A DNA stretch of 64,000 nucleotides from Cruorifilaria tuberocauda (GCA_013365365.1 JABVXU010000013.1:1-64000), one strand, 5' to 3'; shown: positions 12,691 to 26,673, counted from the stretch's first letter. Program-made: numbers and translations. The notes: generated by a model from the letters alone, not told the origin.

Positions 12691-12805
12691 AGGATTGAGT
12701 TCACCATTTTGCTTTTGTTTAAAAAAACTAGAAATTTGCTGTTTTACAGAAATTGCAAGGGAGGCTATAAGCAAAGCTGAAATGCGCCTGAAGAATAGCA
12801 TTTCA

Positions 12806-12860
12806 TCTGTTGCAGGATTTAAATTTACGTCTTACTCAATAAGTTGTGACTTAAATAGCA
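12806..12860 (+). repeat. Imperfect direct repeat, copy 1
   Basis: This copy contains the core GGATTTAAATTTACGTCTT followed by a related A/T tract ending AAATAGC. A second diverged copy lies at about 13094-13148. The perfect core is 19 bases and the rest matches loosely. It lies 115 bases after the tRNA gene. Confidence 0.6.
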
Positions 12861-13093
12861 AGACTTTTGCACATTGAATCAATTATCAAATTAAACGTGG
12901 GAATGGTTAAAATTTATATCAATGTTTAAATGCATTCATATTTATTGAATGCTTAGAATTCCTGTAATTTCGTTATCAAGTTAAACGTTATTAGTTTAAG
13001 TTTAAATTAGTTTAAATTTGTATTCATCGAAATTTTGAAACTTTCAAGAAAAGACAAAACAAAACAGGCGATGAAAAAAGGAATTCAATCTTA

Positions 13094-13148
13094 TCCGTTG
13101 TAGGATTTAAATTTACGTCTTGCTGAATAAATTTTGGCTTCAATAGAT
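13094..13148 (+). repeat. Imperfect direct repeat, copy 2
   Basis: This is the second copy of the core GGATTTAAATTTACGTCTT, preceded by CGTTGT (copy 1 has CTGTTGC) and followed by TGCTGAATAAATTTTGGC. It is probably an old local duplication or a fragment of a short repetitive element. No terminal inverted repeats were seen. Confidence 0.6.
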
Positions 13149-14048
13149 GGCTTCAGAAATCTTCATTAGATAAACTCTATAATTAATTATATTTTTTCTT
13201 AAAAACTTCGAACAATTTCATCCTTTCTTCTCTTCAAATTTTTAAATTCAAAAATATTGTAAACAATGTTTGCCTATTGACAGCTATTCATAATAGATTT
13301 TAAAACATGAAAATATATAGCATTATTATGTCCGAGAAATCCTTAAAACCGTAGCATACGTCATAATATTTCATTTGATTTATCAAATTTTATCAATTCT
13401 TTATCGATTACTCAAGTCGAAAAACAATCAATAATGCATTTAAATGATATATCGAAGATTTTTTACATGGAATCAACTCGTTTCTTTAAAATTTCGCTTC
13501 AAACTTTAGAAGGATTTCGTATTTCTAATTTCATTTGCATATAATTGAGATTTGGGATGCAGAGATTTGCATATAGGGTTACTAGATTAAAATTTCAAAA
13601 TTTCGGAAAGGCGGCATTTTCTTCTTTGACGAAACGACGGGGCGGTTGTGTCGTTTCAGGTTGTGTGATGTGATGAGAGAGTGCTGCATTGTTGAAATTG
13701 GGAGAATTAGAAAAGAGTTATGTTTTTGTTGTTGAAATAGTTGAAATAGGAAAATAGATATTTGAAGAGAGAATGATGAAATGTTGAATATGATGGTGAT
13801 GGATTTCGGTGTGAAATTCAGAGACGGTTGAATTGTTAGAGATTTATTCGTTGAGTTCTAATAGGCAGCAAAATTTTCATTTTTAAATAAATTATATTGT
13901 TAAATCATATGAATTCATTTTCAAAAAACTTCTATTTGCTTAGTTGCGTTGATATTGCATCTTGCGTTATCACTTAGAAGTAAACTAAAATCCATATTTT
14001 TAGTATGCGCAAATCTCAGTTTGTTCTTGAATGATATAAATATCTTTC
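13149..14048 (+). promoter_or_regulatory. Presumed upstream region of the PLK4 gene
   Basis: This stretch of about 900 bases precedes the kinase gene. The part at about 13610-13860 is richer in G and purines than its surroundings (GACGAAACGACGGGGCGG, then repeated TTGAAATAG and GATGGTGATGG) and looks unlike the AT background. It may hold the promoter. TCTTTCAG at 14043-14050 could be a trans-splice acceptor for the start at 14101. This rests on composition and position only. Confidence 0.35.
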
Positions 14049-14100
14049 AGAGCATCAAGGCATCAGATTTTTTTTCATGTTTTACAATTGAACCATTACA

Positions 14101-17100
14101 ATGAATCGCTTGGAACGTGTATGTTTTCTTCGTTTTAAGTTTTCTATATGCTAGTTTACAGCCTTGAATTTCTTAATAAGTTGCAGTTTTAAGATCGTAA
14201 AGTGTTGCTTGATAACATTATTTTATAAAATCTTTGCGGCATAGTTTGAAGCACCAAAAAATTTACTGTATACAATTCATTTCAATTTTTAAAAATGGTA
14301 TGCGAGAAGATTATTTGACCATATTTCAGGAATACGATGATCTAGAAGAAATCGGTCGGGGAGGATTCGGAGTCGTTTATCGTGCTCGATGTATCGCCAA
14401 AGGAAAGGAATGGAGCGGGAAAAATGTCGCAATCAAAAAGGCAAGAAAATTATAAGAAAATTGTTCTAACTTTACCTAAAATTAATAATATCGTGGCGTA
14501 CATTGCATTGAGAATATTTTAGATTGATATCTCTAAAGCATCAACGTTCCGTGTCGAATTGGAGTTAAAAGCTTTATCTAGACTTATTCATGACAATATC
14601 GTGAAATTTTACGACCAATTTCAAGAAGATGGTGCACAGTATATCATTATGGAATACTGCAAGCATCGATCATTACGAGATTATGTTAAACAGAATGGAA
14701 GATTATCAGACTTTTCAGGTAAGATCTTATACTGTCGAATTTGGAACATTAATATAACGTAAGCTATTTTTCTAGTATTTCAATAAAACTTTCTGAATAT
14801 ATAAGTAGAAGTTATAACTGAATAATTATGTTTTGTCGTAATTTTTGTTTAAAAATCAAACTTATTATCATTAAAAATTTGTGATATTTGCACCATATTT
14901 TCTAATATAACATTTATGTAGCGGCATATATTCTTCGTCAACTAGTAAGTGCAGTGAAGCACATACATGAACGTAATATGATACATCGTGATCTCTCTGC
15001 TGGAAACGTTCTTATTTCGTCCATTAGAGAAGATAAATTATTCGTCGTAAGTTTCGGAGACTTTAATTGGCTATATTCATTCTATTATAGAAACTGAAAA
15101 ATTTTAGTGCCGCATAAATGCAATCATAATAAGTAAAGACCATTTCATTGGATCATTTGTTGCCAAATAACTTTCTGTCTTGCTCATTTAGGAATACAGT
15201 TATGCCCTCCATGAATTTTTTAATAGCATATCATCATGAGAGTTTTAGAAGCTTGCTGACTTTGGGCTTGCAACAAAATTCCGGAAAGGTGATGTTGCTA
15301 GGACAATGCTTGGAACTCCGGGATATATTGCCCCGTAAGTGAATCAAATTTTTTTAAACATATTATCTTAGATTTTAATGTGTTATCTTTGACAATCTTT
15401 GCGTCTTTCTGTTTGTGAAAATAAGTATAATGATAAATTTATGAATTACTGTTGTGCTTTAAGCTAAAGATCGTTGTTTCCAGATAATATTGGCATTTGC
15501 ATCGATATTAAATGTATCACGAGGCGTAAAATCTTAGCTTTTATCAAATATTTATTGAGAATTTCGATTCATTAGCTAGAAAGAATCGTATTATTTTATA
15601 CAAGATTATAGGCAGGTTTACAATCGACATTATAATCAAAAAGCAGATGTTTATTCTTTGGGTGGAATATTGTATCTAATGTTAACTGGGAACGATCCTC
15701 CGCGAGATCATGAGGTGAACCCTTTCAAAGAAGAAATCTCTCTAGAGGGTGCTACTCTCATCCAAAGTATGATGGACCCGAATGAAGAAAGACGTATTAC
15801 TCTTGGAGGTAGTTTTTTTCTGAAAATTACAATATGTCTTACTTTCGTTGCTGATATCAAGTAATGTTCAATTGGTTTTAATTCAACTAGAAAAATTTAT
15901 GATAGTTCATCTCATTTCCTTCTAGATAGTCATTTTCATGCTATGTATATTACCATACATTTATATCAGTTATCAATTGTATGATTCATTTTTTTAAGAT
16001 ATATCATTGAGTGACTTCATGAGAAAAGTTGATGGGCTTAGTCTTCCTCTGAGTCGATCCCGCGAAACATCGAAAGAAAGAACCATTTATCGTGACTCCC
16101 AAACTGCAGTAAGCTGACATTTGCATTTTCGTAATTTTGACAGTAATCTTTCTCTATTTGTTAAAATAAAGATAAAAGATTGAAGGTGATCGGTGCACCT
16201 CAGTTTGGATATTATAAACTTCTCTTCTTAAATTGAATGCTTAAAAGGATTGAATACATAAACTGGAATTGATATCTAGAGCTTGCAACCTTTTTGTGCT
16301 GTTTCCAGCATATTTCACCGGTAATTGTTCGACCACATTCAGCCAGACCAACAGCTAGTGGTTACAAACGTATGACTAAAGATTCTGCATTTGAAAGTGG
16401 CGAAAGTGCTCATCCTGTTCGTTGTTTTTACTTTTGTTATCATGATATGTTACGAACATTTTTGGCTGTTTTTATCATTATCAGAACTTTGTTTGTTTAT
16501 TAATTTATTTCACTCTTTAAATATAATTAGCTTTATTTTCACTGATAGTCACGCTTAGTAACTTAATCTTTAAAAAAATTTTTAAGTATCGTCGACGACC
16601 ATCTTTGGATTGTTGTCGTGGCGAATCGATTGGCATGATAAATTGTCGCCATAGCACTTACTTGGAAAATCAGTGTGCACACTGTGGAAAGCAACAGTCA
16701 CTGGAAAGGAAGTATGAAAGGTAAGAAATGAAAATTCATCTGCTCTATCAAATGTTATAAAACGCTATATATGTTTTTCCTAGTTTCTCTTTATATGCTT
16801 AGTGCAGTTGATTTTAAAAATTTCCATCTTTGAATTTTAAAAAGAAACTGTTTTTTTTTCAAATCAGTTGCAAGGAGATTGATAGATACGAGACCAATGA
16901 TATATGGCATTCACGTGCAGAACGAAGACCTGCATTTATTACACCAGTTGATACTAATGCGAAGCAGATAAAGGAAAACTTTGATGATCATTCAAATAAA
17001 CCAACTTCTGCACTTATATGGCCAATTGATGTGTCACGTTTAGCGCCTTCTGAGACTGTGCGAAAAGCTGGAAGGGTAAACTGAATATAATTCCTTTTAT

Positions 17101-20100
17101 TGTTACGTAATGGTATCCTCTGTCTTGCGTGATTATAATTTATTTGCATAACTCGAACATTTTTCGTGTTAGTAAAGTAGAATGTTTTTATTTTTAGGGA
17201 TAATATCTTTCATAATTTTTGCATCGAATAGTGTCGATAGGAGAAAAGCAATAATTTACGTTCATGGTTGACAACTTTCAGTGCAAAAATCCGATATAGC
17301 TTGATCAGCTTGGGATCATCTTCTGCAAAATTACGACTATCTCATTAGATTACGAATGGTTTTTATGATAATAAATTTAAATTGTGATTTGTCAAAAAAA
17401 TTATGATTTGATATAGGTTATTTAATTGTTCTTATGTTAAACTCAGTTGCAGTTTACATTTCAAAAAAATGGAACAATCATTTATGAGGCTACTATTCGA
17501 GATCGAAGCCATTCAGTTAATCGAAATCGCTCTTTGAATGATGAGACATTGGTAAAATGGATTGCCACAGTAAAAAAAGTAGCAAATGGAGCTCAAAATT
17601 TTTCAGTTTTTCATCAGCCAGATAAATGTACCTTTCCCGTTTCAAATAAGGAAATATCAGCTTTCCCAACTGATGCTAAAATTCACCGTAATTATTGCAG
17701 GTACAATCAAAATCCTATTTTGTCGAAGTTTGCTTTGTTGCAATATGCATATTTCATAATGTAAATATATATGTTTCACCATATACATAACTTTTCTATT
17801 TTCATTTACAGTTTAAAACAGCTGCAACATACAGTCGATAAAGTGGATGAAATTGCTTTGGCGCTGTATAGAAAAATTTTGGATGAGGTTAGCACAGTAG
17901 GGGCACGCGTTGTCAAGATTATCTTTAAACCATCATGTGATAGCACTGCTCGGCTAATGGAAAATGGTGATTTCCGAATCAAATTTCAGGATGGTATGCC
18001 TTCAAAATATATTTGTTCTTCAAAGAGGGTTAATAGAACGTTCAGTTCATTATATCTTCTATATTTTTTACATGACCACGATGTAATGTAGTCCTTCCAT
18101 GCATAAATAGATTTAAAGGAATATAGAATGATTTTAATATTTTGATGAATATTATTTATATATGCTTATAATTGGATCTTTAAATAAGTGATAAAACGTG
18201 ACACTTATTAAACTAGATCCACTCTATTCTGCTATAGCATTCGCAACAATATTTTATTTTATATTAAAATTTATATCACTATTCTGCCTACTTTTGGGTC
18301 ACTTCTAGTTAAAAATAATATCGAAGACTTATAAATTTATACGGAAAAGAATATCGAGTTTCAATTCGAGAATGTTGTTATAAGTTGGATATTGCTTTTT
18401 GCATTGGAAAAATTAATGAAGTCGTGCGAGATATAGAAAAGAAAAAGATTTGCTAGGTAAAAAATTTTTTTTTGTCGATTAAGATTTTCTCATTCTTTTG
18501 TCAGGACGGCTGGCTGTACTGAAAAAAAACGCAGATTCGATTGCTATTACAACAGATAATAAAGATCCCTCATCATTATCAAGTGGTAAGATTTTTATTG
18601 TTAGTAATTTCATCGAAATTTGCAAACTTCCCAATCCATCTCTGATTATTTCTGGTGGCTACAATTTTAGCTCTTTCACAGTATCCTTCCCACACTGTGA
18701 TGCGCTTGTGTTTTTTTTTCTTTTTTTTTTTGAAAAATAAGGAATAATGCGATTTGAATTGTAAACATATAAAAAGTTATAGTAGATATTTATATTGATA
18801 AAGTTTTCCGTGTAACACCTATCAAAAAATCTTCAGCTTAGAATTTTATCTGCATGTAAATTAAAGCTTTTTTCTTCGATTTTTAGAAGAATGGCGCTTG
18901 TTCGAATGTGCTCATAAAGATGCACTTTTGGTGGAGACATTCTTAGAAGGTGCATCGTTTAAAACAGTGAAATCATTTCCATTTCACTTCTCAAACAGCA
19001 GGTTTGACTGATTTTATTTTCCCGATTTTTGAATGAAATACACGATTAATTAAAAGATATTTTCAGTCAGTTCATTACGAATGAGGTAACTGAAAAAAAT
19101 TCGGCAGAACGGCAAATGAATCATGTGATTTCGGAAAGATTCAGCGTCCCTACTCAGCGATTACCAGACAGAAACTGTCAATCCTCTAATCATGTGCCTA
19201 AACAATCTCGTGCACCACTTCGCATTCGCAATTCTTCATCGTTATCTAGGGTATATTTATTTCTTTTAATGCAATTCTTTTTAAATTATTTTATTCTTAT
19301 TTTTCCTTCTCTTATAATATCTCATAAAAAGAAATTTGTTCTTCGCTTCAGCATTTCGCAAAATATAATTTTAAAAAAAAATTGTATCGAACAAGTTTAT
19401 GTATACATAATATTGGATAATTGTAAAACTATCCAGTACAGTGTAAACTCTCCTGATATAACATTTTTAGAGATGATAGAAATCTTTTTTAGCTCTAATT
19501 CTTTTACACTGTTGAAAGTTCAAAGTTTTTCTTAAAAAAGAAGAGAGAAAGTTTTGGATCATATTTTTAATTTCTGCAACCTATTTTAGAATTCAGATAA
19601 TGATGTCAAAATTATTCCGAAAACTAGAGGAACAAGCTGCTCGTCACCTGAAAATCTGCAGTTGGTACGTTGTTTCTATTTTCATCAATATTTATTTCTT
19701 CCTTTTTTTTTTTGATTTCGATACTTTTAAACCTACTCATAATATTTAGCCTCGTTATCGACCTCGAATGCTCACAGATGGAGAGTATATCTTGCGCGGT
19801 CAGTTTAATAAAAATGTAAGTTTATCAGAGTGTCAATTAGTTTTCATTAAGATTTTGTTAATTATAGTGAAAGAATGATCAGACGATTCAGATGAAAGTA
19901 AACTCTTTCGGGAAAAAACATCTGATATTAAAAATTTTTTCGTCGTTCAGGGCATACAAATTCCAACGAGAATCATTTTAAACAATTCGAAAATCGCGCG
20001 TGAATTGCGAATATCCTCTAACGACCCAGAAATTTTTGTTTTTCAAGAAAGTGGTCGTGAGGAAAGGTTACCATTGATCAGTTTGAAACTTTGTAAAATT

Positions 20101-20394
20101 AGAAACAATGCTCAGTATCTTCATTTAATCTTTTAATCTTTGTACAGTTATACTGCATAAAATAGTTTCGCAGTATACCTTATCAGCAGTATACCTTAAT
20201 CGTTATTTCGTTCGTATGAATTTTAGGAAGAAAATATTTTAAAATCATTTGAGATCGAGTTTATGAATAATTTAAGGTTCCGCTTTGATGGTATCAATTA
20301 TGGCTGTGTTCCAGTAGGCGCTCGTGACCTCCTATTTACACTATGTCAGAAACGTCAGAAATCGAAAGAATCGTTAAATTACGTTAAAACATGA
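14101..20394 (+). CDS. PLK4: Polo-like kinase 4 (PLK4/SAK type)
   Basis: PLK4 is the serine/threonine kinase that licenses centriole duplication. Nineteen exons: 14101-14118, 14330-14440, 14523-14718, 14922-15046, 15249-15334, 15612-15808, 15999-16108, 16309-16416, 16587-16720, 16868-17075, 17447-17700, 17812-17993, 18505-18585, 18887-19001, 19067-19250, 19590-19664, 19750-19815, 19951-20066 and 20277-20394. They join in phase to 827 residues (human 970). The kinase domain (about 7-250) has GRGGFG, VAIK (K42), HRDLSAGN (D132) and DFGLATKF (D154); HRDLS, not HRDLK, fits PLK4. The usual APE reads APQ. Residues 318-363 form a Cys-rich linker. Residues about 430-640 resemble the cryptic polo box (RLMENGDFRIKFQDG parallels human LMENSPGADFEVWFYDG), and about 730-825 could be the third polo box. 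Intron 2 starts with GC. The 18-nt first exon is the least certain part. Confidence 0.87.
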
Positions 20395-20998
20395 ATTCCT
20401 TTTTTTGCTTACTGACCTCTTCCTAGTAATTATTAAATTTTTCTGCACAATTGAAATTTGATTTCTTGATTTCTTTACGTAATTCATGTGTAGAAAAGTT
20501 TTAGCCATTCCTAAAGTATGTAATACTGTGTTCATGACTTGGAGCTTCTTAACTAACTTTTATTTTAACATTAGCTTTCTAATGCGTTTAACAGATATTG
20601 ATATCCTGAATTTTACTGACCATTAACTCACTTAATATACGCTTTCTTTTTTATTGCATCATTTTCGAGTTTTTAAAAATGTTAAAAATTTTCATCTATA
20701 AATTATGTGGATGCTAGACAAAAGCGAGGAAGGAATAGGAATATAAAACCCCAGTAAAATCAGTTAATGTGATTTCTGTATATAGTTATCATCTCATCGC
20801 TCTTTTATTTCCGTACTGATTTTCATTTTTCACGTTGAAAACTGCTTATGCAAATAAATTGTTTTACAGTTGTTTTTGCGAATGAACTTTGGGAATTGAA
20901 GTTTGATTGGATGGCATTGCTGTATTTCATATTCTTGCTTTTCTACTGCTTTATCGATATTACATTTTATCACAAGTAATTAAGAAAGATTATCCTAA

Positions 20999-21020
20999 AT
21001 CACATTAAATCTAATGTGAT
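20999..21020. repeat. Short perfect inverted repeat
   Basis: ATCACATTA and TAATGTGAT flank a four-base loop (AATC). It lies about 600 bases after the PLK4 stop and may be a structured 3' flank. No run of T follows that would suggest a pol III terminator. Confidence 0.6.
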
Positions 21021-23375
21021 GTATTTGATCAAAAAAATAATCCTTAGATTCCTTAAATTTTGTACGCAAGAAGATATTACTTTATCGTTTTTAAATTTTT
21101 GTAACTGATACATAAGTGATACATCCTATCCTTGCACTGTGGTTCGATATGCGGTTTGTAAAAGTTCATCTGTTGGATATAGTAAGTAGGTATAACCTTC
21201 GAACTATAACGTAACAAATATGAATGGTCTAAATGGGCAACAAAAGGGTAGTTATTAATCTATTACTGGTAAATTTCCAGACTTCTTATTTGCATAACAA
21301 AAATGGAAAACTTTCTGAACAAGTAGTTGTTCAGTAAAATTTAGTTTTACAAGCTTAAAATTATTTTAACGATAATACTTATTTATATAATTAAGAAGGA
21401 AAATTGAAATCACATCTAAAAAAGCGTTTGTGATTATTTTAATTAAATTATTGAGGAGAAAATTAATTAATCGGTTAACTTTTCATCATTCACACATTTA
21501 TGGAACTTTCGTTCTTTGCAATTTATATGTGAATTGCACATTTTGTTGTATTATTATCTTTTTCTTACTTTGCCTTTCTTATTTTAATCATGAAGTCGTT
21601 ACATCCTTTGTAATTAATTACCAAAGACATTGTCAGTTCTTATCATTAGATTTAGTTCGTATTTGCAACTTGCATTATTTTCATTCGAATAAACTAGAAA
21701 TGAATGAAGGAAATATAGTATGATATATTGGAAGTGTAAAATATTTATTGCATTCTTTTTTTGATTAATAAATTTAATAGCAATCATATTTGTTAATACA
21801 AAAGAACAATTTAATTGCATGGAACTGAATTATTTATTAAGCAGAGGATCTGCTTAGCATTCTGTCAAAGATTTTGATATTTAAAGAAGTTTGCATAAAA
21901 ATGAATAATTTACAAAAATAGCAAGATTTTTATGATTAATGGATGATGGCAGAGAGAAATTACAAGCTGTTTTTACTGTAAATATTTGCAACTTTTCATC
22001 TTCATAATATTCTGAAATGTGAAATTTCAAAGTTTTTAATTGTAGCAGAAATGATATGTCGAAATATACATACATGGACACGATTTCTGATAGCTAATCA
22101 TATAATTTAAATTGATTAATTATTCGTTTTCTTCCAAATTAGATTCTTTTTTATTTTTCCAAATTACATTCCTTGCGCATTATCAATATGATAATATTGT
22201 TTGTTATTATCGCAACTCCCACTAAAATGATTAATATTGATTGCTTATTATTTAAATGACATATTGTTTAGTATTTGTTACACGGCGTTACTAAAGTTAT
22301 AAATTATCGGAGAATATTAATGGAAGATTTGATTAAAGGATTCCATTCATTCTTCTTTTGCAGAAATAATCGTAATTTTGTCATAAACTACTATTATTAT
22401 TTATTTGTATTATTAAATTATTTGTTACTGTTATCATTGCTACCAATTGTTGTTTGTTCATAAAATGAGTGGCAAAAAAAAGTTAATAATTAATTTTGCA
22501 TTATTAAAAATTAAAACTTATAAATTGTAAAATGTAATTGGACAGCAAACGGTCATGACAAAAAAATTCATTTTGCATATTTGTTTTCTACTTTATCATA
22601 CCATATCTTTCACATTACACATATATCAATAGTTGGTGGACAATACTTCTTTTACAGTTATCCTTAAGCAAATTTAAAATTTCTCAAAGATTACTAAAAA
22701 GATTACCAAAAGATTTGTTTAAAAACAAATCATTACTCAAATAGACTTTATTTGATTAGTTGAAATTTGTCTAATTAACTCAGATTAAAGTTTATTAGAG
22801 TAAAAGGAACCTTTGATAAGAAAATAATTCATTTCATATCAGTCCCTTCTCTTCCTTTCGTTCATCTTCGATAGTTTGTTTAATTTGACCAGTTTTATCT
22901 CATCAATACATTTTTATTATTTCGATTATTTTCCATTCATTTTTCCTCATTCGTCAATCCATCTACCACTAATATGCATTCGCTAGCAATAGAATTTGTT
23001 CTAATAATGGACTGTAATTACCAAATCATTGATCATTCATAATTGCTTTTTACTGAGAGTTTTAAAATTGCGAAAAATGATAATAATGATAATAACAATG
23101 ATAATTAAATAAATGAATAAATAATAGTAATGATAATAACTAACAGCAAGTGATTGGTAAATAGTTAACGATATGGATAGATAGAAAATATGTAATAACG
23201 AAAAATTACCGTAATTTCGATCTATCAGGACATATTTCATCTCAAACTCATTCATTTCACTTTCTTCCTTTTTCAACTCTTTCAGACTTTGTCAATTATT
23301 GCTGAGATGTGTGGAGCGATTTCACAAATTACCCTTTCTTATATGTAATTTAATCATTTACTCCATTCAGCTGAA

Positions 23376-23401
23376 AATAATAATAATAATAATAATAATA
23401 A
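23376..23401. repeat. (AAT)n microsatellite
   Basis: About nine uninterrupted AAT units. It is a simple repeat with no coding potential. Confidence 0.9.
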
Positions 23402-24660
23402 GGTTTATTGCGACTGCAGAAATTTTGAAAATGTCCTTCATGAATATTTGAAAGTTATTAGAACACCCCTTGATGATCAATTTACAACGATAATTTATGT
23501 CAGGAATGGTTCGATCAATTTGAAATATTCTATCTGAACATTTTCATCACCTTTACTTTAATCACATTCAATTAATTACTTTACAAATAAAGAAACATCA
23601 GCCATTTTTCTGCAAAATAGCATCAATTACAGCTAGTCATACAAATATGTAACATTGATTACAACAAGTTATAATATATTATTCAAACTTATTTCACTTT
23701 AGAAATATATGGAAATATAATTTGCAATTTATATCAGTTATTGGAGTGGCATGGTAAAGGTGACATGCGTAATAAACCACGCAGAAAAGTAAATTATCAT
23801 GCAGGCAAGCTACAATTAAGCATTCTATTATTAAGTAAACTTTTGCTTTGCAGTACTTCTCCATTTAATAGTTCTTTTGCACCGATAGATTATAGCTCTT
23901 TTGAGCTCACTTGAATTTCATTTCTTTTTTATTTTATTCTATTGGAGAACAAGGATGACTTTGTGATATGAAGTACTTTAGTAGTTTGCAGGTGAAATAT
24001 TAACAGTCATAAAATTATTTGGGAATCTTGATCATCCATTTCTCAAATACTTTAATGGTCAGTTGAATGAAGTAATTTAGTAATTAACAATATGAATTTT
24101 AGCACACATTATGGTTACCATTAATAATGGCAATTGTTTTATTATTATAATAATAACTGATTTAATCGATCTTGTTGCCATTTTGCGAGTAGATAAACTT
24201 AGTTGAATAATATGATAGTGACAAATTACTTTTCTTAAATTTTATCAATCAGATCTTTTTTCCCTCAGTACCATTTAATTGCATTTACATAGCATTTACA
24301 TAGGTTTTTATTATTGCTGTATATATTTATTATCATTAATAATAATTATTACATCATTATTACTATTAATTATTACTGTCAGCAACCGTGTGATACTTAC
24401 TGTTCATTTGTCTCTCTCATACTCATTCGAATAATATCAATTTTCTCAAGATGAATACTATCCGATAAAAATAAAATTTTACGGATTTTCTCCCATATTT
24501 ATGCCTATTTTTGTTTTGTTTCCATGTGAGAAAGCATTTTTTACCTTTTTTTTCATATGTGGTACCGAGAATATTTGGCAATTTGATGTAATTTTGTATG
24601 TGAATGAAGAGGAAAAATGATTTTCAAAAAATTGATGGAATGGATTTGAATAACAATTTA

Positions 24661-24702
24661 AAGAGAGAGAGAGAGAGAGAGAAAGGGAGAGAGAGAGGGA
24701 AA
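24661..24702. repeat. (AG)n microsatellite
   Basis: An AG-rich tract of about 42 bases with a few interruptions (AAAGGG). Confidence 0.9.
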
Positions 24703-26631
24703 GAAATGGTAGAACTAAATTGCTTGCGAAAGCGAATTAAATAAACCCATTAACAGTAGCACTAATAATAGCATGTTGTCATCATCTTTTTCGCACTGTT
24801 TTGTAATTTTTTCTTTTTTCATTTGTTATTTAAAAAAACTACTTTTTGTGAAATAAATGAGCGTAACGAAATAAACTTTAGTAATTGTTACTTCACATAA
24901 AAATTCATAACGGTATGAATGAATGCTATGCATGCATCACATGCGATACATTTGAAGTACAAATGGTTACAGTGCTAAAAAATGGCAATATTGATTGATC
25001 AATTATTCATAACAATTATCCACCTGACATATACAAGCAATTATTTTTTGAATTAATTTGCGGGCAGTTATTGTACTTCAAAGGTTGTAATTCAAAGATC
25101 ATAGTGGTTACTTGACCATTTTCGGTAAGATATGAAAAGGTAAAACTGCTACTTAATACTACTTGATGGCGCAATTTGACACTTCCTCTTGAATTGTTTC
25201 ACAGTTCAGAAGTAGCCGATTATTACTATCTGAAAACGCATATAAATGCATATCTTCATTCATTTTCCGCACGTACACACGCATACGCACACGCATACGT
25301 GATAATTGATTAATATTTTGATAGATCAATGAAACAAAGAAATTTCCATGAAAAATCTCGTTGGCGAGTTTAAATTGAGCAAATGATTTCATACTGGAAG
25401 ATAAAATTTAATAATAAGGCAAAAAGAAGATATTTAATTTTCCATGATGATTAGGAATAATGAGAAATGTTAAACTAAAATATCATCGGACTCAGTATAC
25501 TTGCTAATGATCGCTAATATTAGCAATCACCATTTACAACTATTAATGATTTATGATGTGTTATTGTCGTTATATGAATAATAAATGAAATGATTTGTCT
25601 TTCTTGTTTCGCTTCTTTTTCCACTTCGGAAGAAATCCCTTGAAAACATGTTTTAATGAATAAAAACGCATTTGAGGCGATGAGCTGCAAAATTCCGTTA
25701 TTGAATTAAATTTTAGGGTATGAAATTGAAACGATAAAAATGGAGAAAGCATAATTGGAAGGAAGAATGGAATGTAAATGGATGGAAGGACAAGCAAATT
25801 AAGAAGATGGAAAGACTTGAAGGAAAACATAAAACGGTATTGCTTTCATCAGAAAGCTTTTCTTTTGGAAAGCAAAGAGATGAAAGGGAAAGAAAGAAAG
25901 AGAGGGAAAGAGAGAGAAACGAATGGATTTTAAATTGAGATAAATGGAATGCCTTTGAAAGCAATCTGCTTTAATCCAATTTTCTGGGATACTACCGCTT
26001 GAAAGCATTATCCATTTTCTTTTGCAATTTGCCACAATTTCAATAAACCATCAGTCATTATCGCTTATTTAATGTATTAGCAAGTTTAAGTAGCAGTGAT
26101 AAGTATGATATCTACTTATCATACACACTACAATGTTTGTGCATACAATAGATAGATTACAGATAATATTTAAATCATTTCACACTTCATTATTAACTTT
26201 TCACTTGTTTCTTAATAAAAATTTTTCAGGTACTTTATAATACAAAAGAAGAAAAGAAAGATAACATTGCAGAAGTGAAAAATCTTTGCTTACACTAACA
26301 AAGTTGCATTATTAATTACTGCCATATGTCGACGACAACTTTCAAAGATAATTTAATTAAATAATCAAAGATGATTGGAACAATGTGTGGTTAACATTGG
26401 GACAAGTTTTTGATGATAATGAACACTTATCAAAATTCGCCTGTATCAATTATTGTTTTTATTTACTTTGAAGTTTACTCTAATACTGATATCATCGTTG
26501 AGCGAAAAAAACAACAGAAGAAATTTGACTTTTATTTAAAAAAATCAAATTATCGAGCTAATAGGTCGAGAATTTTTGATTTTCATAACACATTCCTTAT
26601 AATTGTACACATTAAATTCATACATGCCTGT

Positions 26632-26637
26632 ATGTGT

Positions 26638-26671
<34 letters not shown>
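26632..26671. repeat. (TG)n microsatellite
   Basis: A TG dinucleotide tract of about 40 bases with one CT interruption. It creates Cys-Val and His-Thr open frames on the two strands that are artefacts. Confidence 0.9.

Positions 26672-26673
<2 letters not shown>

Noticed and set aside
21430..21723. 97-codon frame
   Set aside because: No ATG start, F/I/C/N-rich translation typical of AT-rich non-coding DNA, and no homology I recognise.
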